Below are positions 1 through 7,365 of a DNA stretch of 21,949 bases, in pieces. Source of the DNA: Gemmataceae bacterium (lineage in GTDB: Bacteria; Planctomycetota; Planctomycetia; Gemmatales; Gemmataceae). Within the stretch, counting starts at the first letter, position 1; each line of letters opens with the position of its first letter. The stretch lies in NCBI GenBank assembly GCA_020847555.1, contig JADLBT010000119.1:1-21949 (forward strand), in the 5' to 3' direction. The notes below the pieces were generated by a model. It did no database searches. It was not told where the DNA came from and worked only from the letters and a program-made list of their open reading frames with translations. Made by a program: the position numbers and the translations under genes.

Positions 1-75
1 GGGGCCGAACGAGCCGGAAGCGTAAGCGACGGGTTCGTCCTGTCCGTCGCTTACGCTTCCGGCTCGTTCGGCCCC
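1..75. repeat. Perfect 32-bp inverted repeat
   Basis: Bases 1-32 are the exact reverse complement of bases 44-75, with an 11-base spacer. The repeat may extend past the left edge of the window. The arm holds the pattern GGAAGCGTAAGCGACGG, that is AGCG-N2-AGCG, which returns in the palindromes at 13792-13847 and 19386-19438, so this looks like a member of a dispersed intergenic repeat family. It ends only 9 bases before the ATG of the glycosyltransferase, where no Shine-Dalgarno sequence is visible. It could be the terminator of an upstream gene, a REP-like element, or both. Confidence 0.8.
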
Positions 76-84
76 CCGACCCCT

Positions 85-1368
85 ATGAAAATAGCGTACA
101 TCACTGCCGGCGCCGCGGGCAACTTCTGCGGCAGCTGCATGCGCGACAACACCCTGGTTGCCGCGCTGCAAAAGTTTGGGCACGACGCGCTGCTGATCCC
201 GACGTACACGCCGATCCGCACTGACGAGAAGGACGTCAGCACCACCCGCGTCTTCTTCGGCGGGATCAACGTCTACCTTCAGCAGAAGCTGTCGCTGTTC
301 CGCCACACGCCGTGGACGCTCGACCGCCTGTTCGACTTCCCCGCCCTGCTGCGCTGGGTGTCGCGCTTCGCGGTCAGGACGCAGGCCGAGGATCTGGGCG
401 ACCTGACCCTCTCCGTCCTCCAGGGAGAGCACGGCCGGCAGCGCAAGGAGATCGAGAAACTGGTCCGCTGGCTGGCCGACGAGGTGCGGCCGCAACTGGT
501 GGTGCTGACGAACGTCCTGCTCTCCGGCCTGGTTCATCGCGTCAAGGAGATCCTCCGCGTGCCGGTTGTTGCGACCCTGCAGGGGGACGACATCTTCCTG
601 GAGGCGCTGCCGCCCGACTACCGTGCCCGCTCGATCGACCTGATCCGCGATCACAATCGCGAGATCGACGGCTTCATCGCGACGAGCCGCTACTACGCCG
701 ACTTCATGGCCGGCTACCTCGGCACGCCGCGCGACCGCACCGACGTGGTCTACCCCGGGCTGAACCTCAAGGGCCACGGCGGGCCGCGCCCGTCGCGCCA
801 CGGACCGCCGGTGGTCGGGTACTTCGCCCGCGTCTGTCCCGAGAAGGGGTTTCACGCCCTGGCGGATGCGTTCCGCGCCTTGTGCGCGATGCCGGGCGCG
901 CCGCAATCCCAGTTCCTGGCGTCGGGATGGCTGGGCGAAAACGACCGGCCCTACTTCGAGGAGGTCCAGCAGCGCCTGCACGGGTCGGGGCTGGCGCACT
1001 GCTTTCGGTATCTGGAGTCGCCCGACCACGAAAGCAAGGTCCGGTTCTTCCACGCCGTGGACGTCCTGTCGGTGCCGACGGTCTACCGGGAACCGAAGGG
1101 GTTGTACGTCCTGGAGGCACTGGCGAACGGCGTGCCGGTGGTACAGCCCGCGCACGGATCGTTCCCCGAGTTGATCGAACTCACGGGCGGCGGCCTGCTG
1201 GTGAAGCCGGAGGATCCGCACGACCTGGCCCACGGGCTGCGCCGACTGCTGGAGGACGAGACGCTGCGGAGGGAACTGGGGGAGCGCGGCAAGGACGTGG
1301 TGTGGAGTCGGTTCACGGCGGAGTCGATGGCGCGGGCGACGGCCGAGGTCTTCGGGAAGTACCTCTGA
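85..1368 (+). CDS. GT4-family glycosyltransferase
   Basis: This 427-residue protein looks like a retaining glycosyltransferase with the GT-B fold, which would transfer a sugar from a nucleotide-sugar donor in the cytoplasm. The N-terminus MKIAYITAGAAGNFCGSC has the glycine-rich first strand-turn of the acceptor domain. The C-terminal half contains VVGYFARVCPEKG (start of the donor domain) and the EX7E motif, with Glu336 and Glu344 in EPKGLYVLEALANGVPVV. Donor and acceptor cannot be named. The ATG has no good Shine-Dalgarno and sits directly behind a long palindrome, so translation may be leaderless or the start may be further in. Its stop overlaps the next gene's start by one base (TGATG), which indicates translational coupling. 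Confidence 0.88.
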   Translation: MKIAYITAGAAGNFCGSCMRDNTLVAALQKFGHDALLIPTYTPIRTDEKDVSTTRVFFGGINVYLQQKLSLFRHTPWTLDRLFDFPALLRWVSRFAVRTQAEDLGDLTLSVLQGEHGRQRKEIEKLVRWLADEVRPQLVVLTNVLLSGLVHRVKEILRVPVVATLQGDDIFLEALPPDYRARSIDLIRDHNREIDGFIATSRYYADFMAGYLGTPRDRTDVVYPGLNLKGHGGPRPSRHGPPVVGYFARVCPEKGFHALADAFRALCAMPGAPQSQFLASGWLGENDRPYFEEVQQRLHGSGLAHCFRYLESPDHESKVRFFHAVDVLSVPTVYREPKGLYVLEALANGVPVVQPAHGSFPELIELTGGGLLVKPEDPHDLAHGLRRLLEDETLRRELGERGKDVVWSRFTAESMARATAEVFGKYL

Positions 1369-1787
1369 TGGCAGACCCCTTTCGGACGAGGCGGCGTGTC
1401 GAGTTCGTCGATACGGACCTGGCCGGCATCGCCCACTTCAGCAACTTCTTCCGCTGGATGGAGTCGGCGGAGGTCGAGTTCCTGCGCTCGCTGGGGCTGT
1501 CGGTCAAGCTGCAGTGGGAGGATCTGCCGCTTGGCTTCCCGCGTGTGTCCGCGTCCTGCGACTACGCCAAACCGGCCCGGTTCGAGGACGTGCTCGACAT
1601 CGCCGTGACCGTCGCGAAGATCGGCCGCAAGTCAGTCACCTACGCCTTCGAGTTCTCGACCGACGGCGAACTCGTCGCCCGCGGCCGGGTGAGTTCCGTG
1701 TGCTGCCGCGTGCTGTCCGACCAGCAGATCGAATCGATCGAGATTCCGGCCGGCGTCCGCGCGTTGCTCGAACAGGCGGCGCGATGA
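1368..1787 (+). CDS. YbgC/4HBT-like acyl-CoA thioesterase
   Basis: This 139-residue protein is the size of a single hotdog-fold domain. Residues 11-30 read VEFVDTDLAGIAHFSNFFRW, matching the 4-hydroxybenzoyl-CoA thioesterase/YbgC signature with the conserved Asp at position 17, followed by ESAEVEFLRSLGL on the long central helix. Family members hydrolyse acyl-CoA or aryl-CoA thioesters; the substrate is unknown here. The ATG overlaps the stop codon of the glycosyltransferase, so the two are translated from one message. No Tol-Pal genes are in the window, so a Tol-Pal-linked role like that of E. coli YbgC cannot be inferred from context. Confidence 0.85.
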   Translation: MADPFRTRRRVEFVDTDLAGIAHFSNFFRWMESAEVEFLRSLGLSVKLQWEDLPLGFPRVSASCDYAKPARFEDVLDIAVTVAKIGRKSVTYAFEFSTDGELVARGRVSSVCCRVLSDQQIESIEIPAGVRALLEQAAR

Positions 1788-1812
1788 CGCCGCTGGTTGT
1801 CCGGTCCGTCCC

Positions 1813-3540
1813 ATGACTTCCGAGACGCCTACCCTGTCTTCTCCCGGCGTGCGCGGCCGGCGCCGGTCGGGCGTCCACGAAACGCCGGAGGCGGTCGCGC
1901 GCTTCCTCTGCCGCGAGGCACTCCGCGAGTACCTCGTTACCCACCTGACCGATGACGGTGAAGAGGAGGCTGCCCGACAGAAGGCCACCGCACTCCTCCC
2001 CGCCGGAACCGCCGCGGGCGAGCCGAGTCGCGTCGGCCCCTCGTCCCTCTCGGCGCAGGAAGCGCTGCGCCTCCGGCAGGCGGTGCTGGGCTGTCGCGTA
2101 TGCGATCCGGCGGCCGGAGGCGGCGCGCTTCTCGCCGCGATGCTGCGCGAGATGCGCGACCTGATCGCCCGGCTCGACGCGGTGCTGCACCGCGAACCGG
2201 ACCCGGAAGAGGGTTCGACCGCTGTCGGGCCTGCCCTCCGCCTGTGTCTGCACGGCGTCGATGTTCAGGAGCAGGCGGTGCGCCGGTGCCGGGCGAACCT
2301 GGGCCTTGCCGACGGCCAGGTGGCCTGCGCCGATAGCCTGCTGGAGCCGGTGTTCGGCTTCCCCGCCGAAGGCGACGGCTTCGACATCGTGATTGCCAAC
2401 CCGCCCTATGTCAGCTTCGGACTGCGCGGCGCGGAGCCGGCCGCCCACACCTGGGCGCGGACGATCCGCGCTCGGTATCCGGGTTCGGCCGAGTACAAGC
2501 TCTCGACCTATACGGTCTTCATGGACCGTTGCCTCGCTCTCACCCGACCGGGCGGAATCTGCTGCTGCCTGACGCCGGACAGCTACCTGCTCGGGCGGTA
2601 CTTCTGCAAGCTGCGCCGGCGTCTTCTCGACGGCAGCGCCATCCGGGCGCTGGTCCTGATCGAGGAGGATTTCTGGAAAGGCGTCGTTGGGCGCCCGGTC
2701 GTCGGCGTTTTTCGCGCCGGGCGGCGGGCAGGCGAGATGCCCCGAATCGTCGCCACCCGCTACCGCACCGTCGCCGACCTGGCGGCCGGCCGGGGCGATT
2801 CCTGCGCGTGCGCACAGTCCGACTTCGAGACGGCCCCCCGCCACCGCTTCCGCCTTTTGTTCGCGGAGGACGACCGCCGCTTCGTCGCGGCGATGGAGCG
2901 CGGCGCGGGCCGCCTCGGCGACGTCGTCACGTTCGCGTCCGGGCTGATCGGGCGGCACGGGCGGGCGTCCATCGTCTCCCCCGTGCCGCTCGGGCCGGCC
3001 TGGCGACCTGGCATCGACTCGGGCGCCGACGTGCTGCCGTACCGCGTCCGGTATCGCGGGAGGCACCTTCACTTCAGCCCGCTCGCCCTCAAGTCCGGGT
3101 TCCGTGAGGCCCGCTACGACGTCCCGAAACTCCTCCTGCGCCAGACCGGGGACGCGCTCGTGGCCGCCTTCGACCCGGATGGCCTGTACTGCCTGAACAA
3201 CGCTCACGTCGGCAACGCGCGGCGGCCGGACCTCGACGTTCGGGTGGCGGTCGCCATCCTGAACAGCCGACTGCTCAACCGCTACTACCGGCTCATCTCG
3301 CTGGAGGTCGGGCGCCCCCTGGCCCAGGTGGACCTCGACGTGGTGGAAGGGTTGCCGTTCAAGGCTCCGACCGCTGCCGAGGCGTGCGAGATCGTCGAGC
3401 TGGTCAGCACGCTGCAGGCCGGGCCGGCCGGGGACACGGCGGCTGCGGTGCGGCGGCTGGAGAACCTGGTCCGCCGGGTGTACCTGGGGGAGGATGCCGC
3501 AGCGGAATCGACTTTGCCGCAGGAGGCAGGGTTCCGTTGA
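1813..3540 (+). CDS. N6-adenine-type DNA methyltransferase, solitary
   Basis: The 575-residue protein is a class I SAM-dependent DNA methyltransferase of the Eco57I/TaqI type. The SAM-binding motif I is CDPAAGGGALLAAM (from residue 97), an acidic strand end lies in LHGVDVQEQAV (about 147-155), and the catalytic motif IV NPPY is at 196-199 in DIVIANPPYVSFG. The C-terminal 350-575 region should be the target-recognition part: it has the LLLRQTGDALVAAF and LNNAHVGN segments common in TaqI-like specificity domains. Family knowledge says NPPY enzymes methylate adenine N6. No nuclease motif is visible, either N-terminal or in a neighbouring gene, so it is an orphan here. It follows the thioesterase by 25 bases and may be read through from it. 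A gene decayed from a larger type IIG enzyme is possible. Confidence 0.85.
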   Translation: MTSETPTLSSPGVRGRRRSGVHETPEAVARFLCREALREYLVTHLTDDGEEEAARQKATALLPAGTAAGEPSRVGPSSLSAQEALRLRQAVLGCRVCDPAAGGGALLAAMLREMRDLIARLDAVLHREPDPEEGSTAVGPALRLCLHGVDVQEQAVRRCRANLGLADGQVACADSLLEPVFGFPAEGDGFDIVIANPPYVSFGLRGAEPAAHTWARTIRARYPGSAEYKLSTYTVFMDRCLALTRPGGICCCLTPDSYLLGRYFCKLRRRLLDGSAIRALVLIEEDFWKGVVGRPVVGVFRAGRRAGEMPRIVATRYRTVADLAAGRGDSCACAQSDFETAPRHRFRLLFAEDDRRFVAAMERGAGRLGDVVTFASGLIGRHGRASIVSPVPLGPAWRPGIDSGADVLPYRVRYRGRHLHFSPLALKSGFREARYDVPKLLLRQTGDALVAAFDPDGLYCLNNAHVGNARRPDLDVRVAVAILNSRLLNRYYRLISLEVGRPLAQVDLDVVEGLPFKAPTAAEACEIVELVSTLQAGPAGDTAAAVRRLENLVRRVYLGEDAAAESTLPQEAGFR

Positions 3541-3681
3541 CTCCTGGCCCGGGACAGGGTAGCGTTAATAGGAGAATCCGAGATTGGCGGAAGGACGAAG
3601 AGGAGCCCTTCCCGGCCGAGTCCTCCTTCCCCTCAACCTGTCTGCCCTGACCACTCCCCAGCCCACAACGGAGGCTTCTCA

Positions 3682-4344
3682 GTGCGCGTGCTGATCGCGG
3701 AGGACGACCTGATCCCTCGTCTTCTGTTGCGACGGGCGCTGGAGGAATGGGGTTACAAGGTTGTGCTGTCCGGCGACGGGGAAGAGGCGTGGCGGATCCT
3801 CCAGACGCCGGACGCGCCGCGCCTGGTGATCCTCGACTGGGAGATGCCGTGCCTGGACGGGATCGAGGTCTGCCGCCGGATCCAGGCCGCCGGCCGCACC
3901 AACCCGCCCTACGTCATTCTGCTGACCGGCCGGGGGGAGAAGGAGGACATCGTCGCCGGGCTCGACAGCGGGGCCAACGACTACGTCACCAAGCCCTTCG
4001 ACCGCGAGGAGCTGCGGGCCCGCGTTCAGGTCGGCCAGCGGGTCATTGAACTGCAGCGCAGCCTGGCCGCGCGAGTCCGCGAACTGGAGGAGGCGCTCGC
4101 CGAGGTCAAGCAGCTGCGCGGGCTCCTGCCGATTTGCTCCTACTGCAAGAAAATTCGGGACGACCGGAATTACTGGCAGCAGGTCGAGACGTACCTGGGG
4201 CGGCACTCGGAGGTGCGCTTCAGCCACGGCATCTGCCCGGACTGCTGGGAAACGGTGGTCGAGCCGCAGCTCCAGGCGTTCAAACCGCGCCTGGACGACC
4301 AACCCCCGCCAGGCGACACAGACCCAAACAGACAGCGGCCGTAG
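3682..4344 (+). CDS. Response regulator with four-cysteine C-terminal domain
   Basis: Residues 1-118 form a receiver domain: acidic pocket EDD at 7-9, phospho-acceptor Asp52 in VILDWEMPCLDG, Thr82 in ILLTGRG and Lys104 in VTKPFD. A likely coiled coil follows (about 117-147). The end (148-190) is a compact module with CSYC at 152-155 and CPDC at 185-188, and conserved-looking KKIRDDRNYW and SHGIC segments. It is seen in other planctomycete and deltaproteobacterial response regulators and resembles a zinc-binding site; its function is not known to me. There is no helix-turn-helix, so direct DNA binding is not indicated. The start is GTG, chosen because GGAGG at 3670-3674 lies seven bases upstream. 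No sensor kinase is adjacent. The 141 bases before it hold nothing else I recognise. Confidence 0.9.
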   Translation: MRVLIAEDDLIPRLLLRRALEEWGYKVVLSGDGEEAWRILQTPDAPRLVILDWEMPCLDGIEVCRRIQAAGRTNPPYVILLTGRGEKEDIVAGLDSGANDYVTKPFDREELRARVQVGQRVIELQRSLAARVRELEEALAEVKQLRGLLPICSYCKKIRDDRNYWQQVETYLGRHSEVRFSHGICPDCWETVVEPQLQAFKPRLDDQPPPGDTDPNRQRP

Positions 4345-4381
4345 CACCCTCACTTCACAATCGGTGCGGATCAGTCGGCTG

Positions 4382-4501
4382 AGACACGGTCCGGGTGTGC
4401 GTGTCTACTTTCCCCCTCTCCCCTTGTGGGAAAAGGGGTGAGGGGAACGGCGCTGCCAACCCCCCTCACCCCCTGCCCCTCTCCCCCTGGGGGAGAGGGG
4501 G
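4382..4501. repeat. Cluster of C/G-rich hairpins between convergent genes
   Basis: Three hairpins fill the gap between the response regulator and the MoaD-like gene, whose stops face each other. The first has 7-bp arms at 4382-4388 and 4400-4406. The second pairs 4413-4425 with 4433-4445 with one mismatch. The third pairs CCCCTCTCCCC at 4476-4486 perfectly with 4490-4500 around a CTG loop. The second and third share the CCCCTCTCCCC unit, so they are probably two copies of one repeat. Their position suggests a bidirectional terminator, although no T-tract follows. Confidence 0.65.
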
Positions 4502-4520
4502 AAAGACAAACCGGACACCA

Positions 4521-4853
4521 TCACCCGGATCGTGAATGGCCGTTTGACGCCGCCCCACCACCGCCGCTGAGAGCCGGTAGAAAGTGGACCTCGGTCCCCT
4601 CTGGAACCGGCTGGAGCAGCCCCAGCGACGAGACCTGCGTTCCGACCGCGACAGCGATCCCCGGGCGCAGCGCCTCGCCGTCGCACAGACGCCTCTTGAC
4701 ACCCGGGTAAAGACAGTCGAGCGCATCGATCACCTGGCGCACCGTCCCGCCGCTCACGCGCACCGTTTCGTGGCCGCCGGTGAGGGCGCGCAGCGGCAGC
4801 GGGATCCAGACGGTCACGTCGCCGGTGCGCGGAGTCGAGGAAGGGTCGGCCAT
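4521..4853 (-). CDS. MoaD/ThiS-like ubiquitin-fold sulfur carrier with C-terminal tail
   Basis: This 110-residue protein has the features of a beta-grasp sulfur carrier: an N-terminal strand VTVWIPLPLRALTGG, GGTVRQVIDALDCLYPG around 35-51, and EGTEVHFLPALSGG near the end. In MoaD and ThiS the protein ends in Gly-Gly, which is adenylated and thiocarboxylated. Here four glycines (97-100) are followed by ten more residues, AASNGHSRSG, so the glycines are not terminal. It starts 53 bases after the stop of the molybdenum hydroxylase subunit on the same strand. That fits a role in molybdenum cofactor supply or another sulfur-transfer job, but this is inference. Thiamine or tRNA thiolation is an alternative. 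Confidence 0.75.
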   Translation of the reverse strand: MADPSSTPRTGDVTVWIPLPLRALTGGHETVRVSGGTVRQVIDALDCLYPGVKRRLCDGEALRPGIAVAVGTQVSSLGLLQPVPEGTEVHFLPALSGGGGAASNGHSRSG

Positions 4854-4906
4854 GACAGGATCGGGACGGAACAGCCCACGGGCGGCCCATGGGCGGACAG
4901 TTCACC

Positions 4907-7177
4907 TCACCGTTTGGACGTGAGGAGTTCCCTGGCCACGCGGCCCGGCGACATGGGCAGCTCGCGCATGCGCACGCCGACCGCCCGGTAGATGGCGTTG
5001 GCGATCGCGGCCGGCGGCGGCACGATCGGCACCTCGCCCACGCCGCGCACGCCGTAAGGGTGGCCCGGGTTCGGCACCTCGATCACCACGGCGTCGATCA
5101 TCGGCAGGTCGAGGCTCGTCGGTATGCGGTAGTCGAGGAAGTTGGCGTTGGTCATCTCGCCGCGGTCGTTGTAGATGTACTCCTCGTTCAGCGCCCAGCC
5201 GATCCCCTGCACCGTTCCACCCTGGATCTGACCCTCGACGTAGCTCGGGTGGATCGCCCGGCCGGCGTCCTGGACTGCCGTGTAACGCAGGATCGTCACC
5301 TTCCCGGTGTCCGGGTCCACTTCCAGATCGACGACGTGCGTCGCGAACGCCCCGCCGACACCGTGCGGATCGACGCTCGCGCGGCCGACGATCGTCCCAC
5401 CCGTCGCGTGCAGTTTCGCCGCCAGTTCCTTGAACGTGAACCGCTTCGACGGATCCTTGCGGCAGGTCAGTACGCCGCCGTCGTAGGTCACGTCGTCCGG
5501 CGTGACGTCCCAAAGCTTCGCGGCCCGCTCGATGAGCTGCCGCCTGATGTCCTGCCCGGCCTCGTAGGCTGCCCACCCGGTCGCGAAGGTCACCCGGCTG
5601 CCGCCCGTCACGTCGGTATAGCCGATAACGTCAGTATCCGCGACCGTCGGCCGGACGTCCTCGGCGCGGATGCCGAGCACCTCCGCCAGCTGCATCGCGA
5701 CCGACGTGCGGGTGCCGCCGATGTCGGTGGACCCCTCGACCAGGCTGACCGTGCCGTCGGCGTTGACGCTCGCGGTGGCAGACGATTTCAGGCCGACGTT
5801 GAACCAGAACCCGGACGCGACGCCGCGCCCGCGGTTGGGGCCGTCGAGCGGGGCCATGTAGTGCGGGTGGCTCTTCGCCGTCTCGGCCGTCTCGACCATG
5901 CCAATGCGCGGGTAGACGGGGCCGTCGGCGCGGCGCGTCCCCTCACGGGCGCCGTTCCTGATGCGGAAGTCCAGTGGGTCGAGCTGCAGCTGCTCGCAGA
6001 TCTCATCGATCACCGTCTCGGCCGCGAACGCGGCGTTGGTCGCCCCCGGAGCGCGATACGCGGAGGTCGTCGGTTTGTTGACCACCACGTCGTAGGCGTC
6101 GATGGCGACGTTGGGGATGTCGTAGCAGGCAAAGAGGCACATCGCCCCGGCGCCGACCGGCGAGCCGGGATAGGCGCCGGCCTCGTAGGCCAGGTACGCC
6201 TCGGCGGCGGTCAGCCGGCCACTCCTGTCCGCCCCCATCTTGACGCGGATGAACGACCCAGGCGTTGGGCCGGTGCCCTCGAACACCTCGGCCCGGTTCA
6301 TCAGCACCTTGACCGGCCGGCCGACCTTGCGGCTGAGCAGGGCGGCCACCGGCTCCAGGTAGACGCGGATCTTGCCGCCGAATCCGCCGCCGATCTCCAT
6401 CGGCACGACCTTGACGTGAGAGAGGGGCAGTCGGAGCAACTCGGCCACCTGGGCGCGGACCGTGAAGGCTCCCTGCGTGCTGCACCAGATGGTAACCGTG
6501 CCGTCCGGGTTCCACAGGGCGGTCGCGTTGTGCGGCTCGATGTATCCCTGGTGAACGGTCGCGGTCTTGAAGCTGCGCTCGACCACCACCGCCGCCGTGG
6601 CGAAGCCCTTCGCCGCGTCCCCGAGCTGAAACTGGAAGCGCCTGGCGACGTTGGTGCGCTGGTCGTCCGGGGCTTCGGCCCCGGCGAGCCCCTCGGTCTT
6701 CAGCTCCTCGTGAAGGATGGGCGCTCCCTTCTGCATGGCCGCCTGGACGTCGAGGATTGGGGCCAGCGGTTCGTACTCGACCTGGATCAGGGCGAGCGCC
6801 TCCTCCGCGACGTGCGGGCTGACGGCAGCGACGGCGGCGACGGCGTGGCCCTTGTAAAGTACCTTCTCGCGGGCCAGGGTGTTGGAGCTGAGGTGGCGCA
6901 GGTTGATGGCCCCCTCGCCCAGCTCGGCGATGCGGTTGCCCGGGTCGGGCAGATCCTGCGACGTGACGACTGCCTCGACGCCGGGAACCGCGAGAGCGCG
7001 GGCCGGGTCGATGTGGCGGATGCGGGCGTGGGCGTGGGGGCTGCGGAGGATGCGGCCGTGCAGGAGGCCAGCCATCTGGACATCCGCGCCGTAGAGGGCG
7101 CGGCCGGTGACCTTGTCGAGGCCATCGTGGCGAATCGGGCGCGTGCCGATCACCTTGAAGTCGGTCGCGTTGCTCAC
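4907..7177 (-). CDS. Xanthine dehydrogenase-family molybdopterin-binding subunit
   Basis: This 756-residue protein covers the usual length of the large, molybdenum-binding subunit of the xanthine dehydrogenase/aldehyde oxidoreductase/CO dehydrogenase superfamily. Visible landmarks are the N-terminal DKVTGRALYGADV, the cofactor-binding EIGGGFGGKI (GGGFGG at 263-268), the active-site loop AYRAPG at 373-378 and the terminal GVRGVGEVP with the likely catalytic Glu715. The loop is AYRAPG, not the cysteine-containing CO dehydrogenase type, so a hydroxylase of an aldehyde or N-heterocycle is more likely. The start is GTG, with GGGGAG six bases upstream. The FeS and FAD subunits expected as partners are not in this window on either side. 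The MoaD-like gene follows it. Confidence 0.92.
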   Translation of the reverse strand: MSNATDFKVIGTRPIRHDGLDKVTGRALYGADVQMAGLLHGRILRSPHAHARIRHIDPARALAVPGVEAVVTSQDLPDPGNRIAELGEGAINLRHLSSNTLAREKVLYKGHAVAAVAAVSPHVAEEALALIQVEYEPLAPILDVQAAMQKGAPILHEELKTEGLAGAEAPDDQRTNVARRFQFQLGDAAKGFATAAVVVERSFKTATVHQGYIEPHNATALWNPDGTVTIWCSTQGAFTVRAQVAELLRLPLSHVKVVPMEIGGGFGGKIRVYLEPVAALLSRKVGRPVKVLMNRAEVFEGTGPTPGSFIRVKMGADRSGRLTAAEAYLAYEAGAYPGSPVGAGAMCLFACYDIPNVAIDAYDVVVNKPTTSAYRAPGATNAAFAAETVIDEICEQLQLDPLDFRIRNGAREGTRRADGPVYPRIGMVETAETAKSHPHYMAPLDGPNRGRGVASGFWFNVGLKSSATASVNADGTVSLVEGSTDIGGTRTSVAMQLAEVLGIRAEDVRPTVADTDVIGYTDVTGGSRVTFATGWAAYEAGQDIRRQLIERAAKLWDVTPDDVTYDGGVLTCRKDPSKRFTFKELAAKLHATGGTIVGRASVDPHGVGGAFATHVVDLEVDPDTGKVTILRYTAVQDAGRAIHPSYVEGQIQGGTVQGIGWALNEEYIYNDRGEMTNANFLDYRIPTSLDLPMIDAVVIEVPNPGHPYGVRGVGEVPIVPPPAAIANAIYRAVGVRMRELPMSPGRVARELLTSKR

Positions 7178-7262
7178 GGGTGCTCCCCTGGGGGCCCTGG
7201 TCTCCTACCGCGTCCGGCGCGGTCCGGTCCGCGCGGCGGGGCCGCGCGCCGCTATATCCTGC

Positions 7263-7290
7263 TTTATCGAGAAGTAGCTGAAGAAGGCAA
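7263..7290 (-). promoter_or_regulatory. Weak sigma70-like promoter for the molybdenum hydroxylase gene
   Basis: On the minus strand, TTGCCT (7285-7290) and GATAAA (7263-7268) are 16 bases apart. They lie between the terminator of the gene upstream and the GTG start at 7177. The match is modest and the call rests on position as much as on sequence. Confidence 0.25.
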
Positions 7291-7319
7291 GAAGGAGGGG
7301 AGAGAGGAGTGAAGCAGGT

Positions 7320-7349
7320 AAAGCCCGCGGGCGGCGGCCCGCGGGCTTT
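7320..7349 (-). terminator. Rho-independent-type terminator hairpin
   Basis: A perfect 13-bp stem (7320-7332 with 7337-7349) closes a four-base loop. The arms are AAAGCCCGCGGGC and its complement. It begins 16 bases after the stop codon of the lectin-domain gene. On the minus strand the stem ends in TTT, followed by ACC. This is the clearest terminator in the window. Confidence 0.8.
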
Positions 7350-7365
7350 CTCTTCCCACCCAACT

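Noticed and set aside
1636..3207. 523-codon minus-strand open frame opposite the methyltransferase
   Set aside because: It has no family motif and is the shadow of a gene with intact catalytic motifs on the + strand.
4889..7312. 807-codon open frame on the + strand opposite the molybdenum hydroxylase gene
   Set aside because: It is rich in Arg, Asp, Val and His with no recognisable motif, and it mirrors the codon pattern of a strongly supported gene on the other strand. Such antisense frames are common at this GC content.
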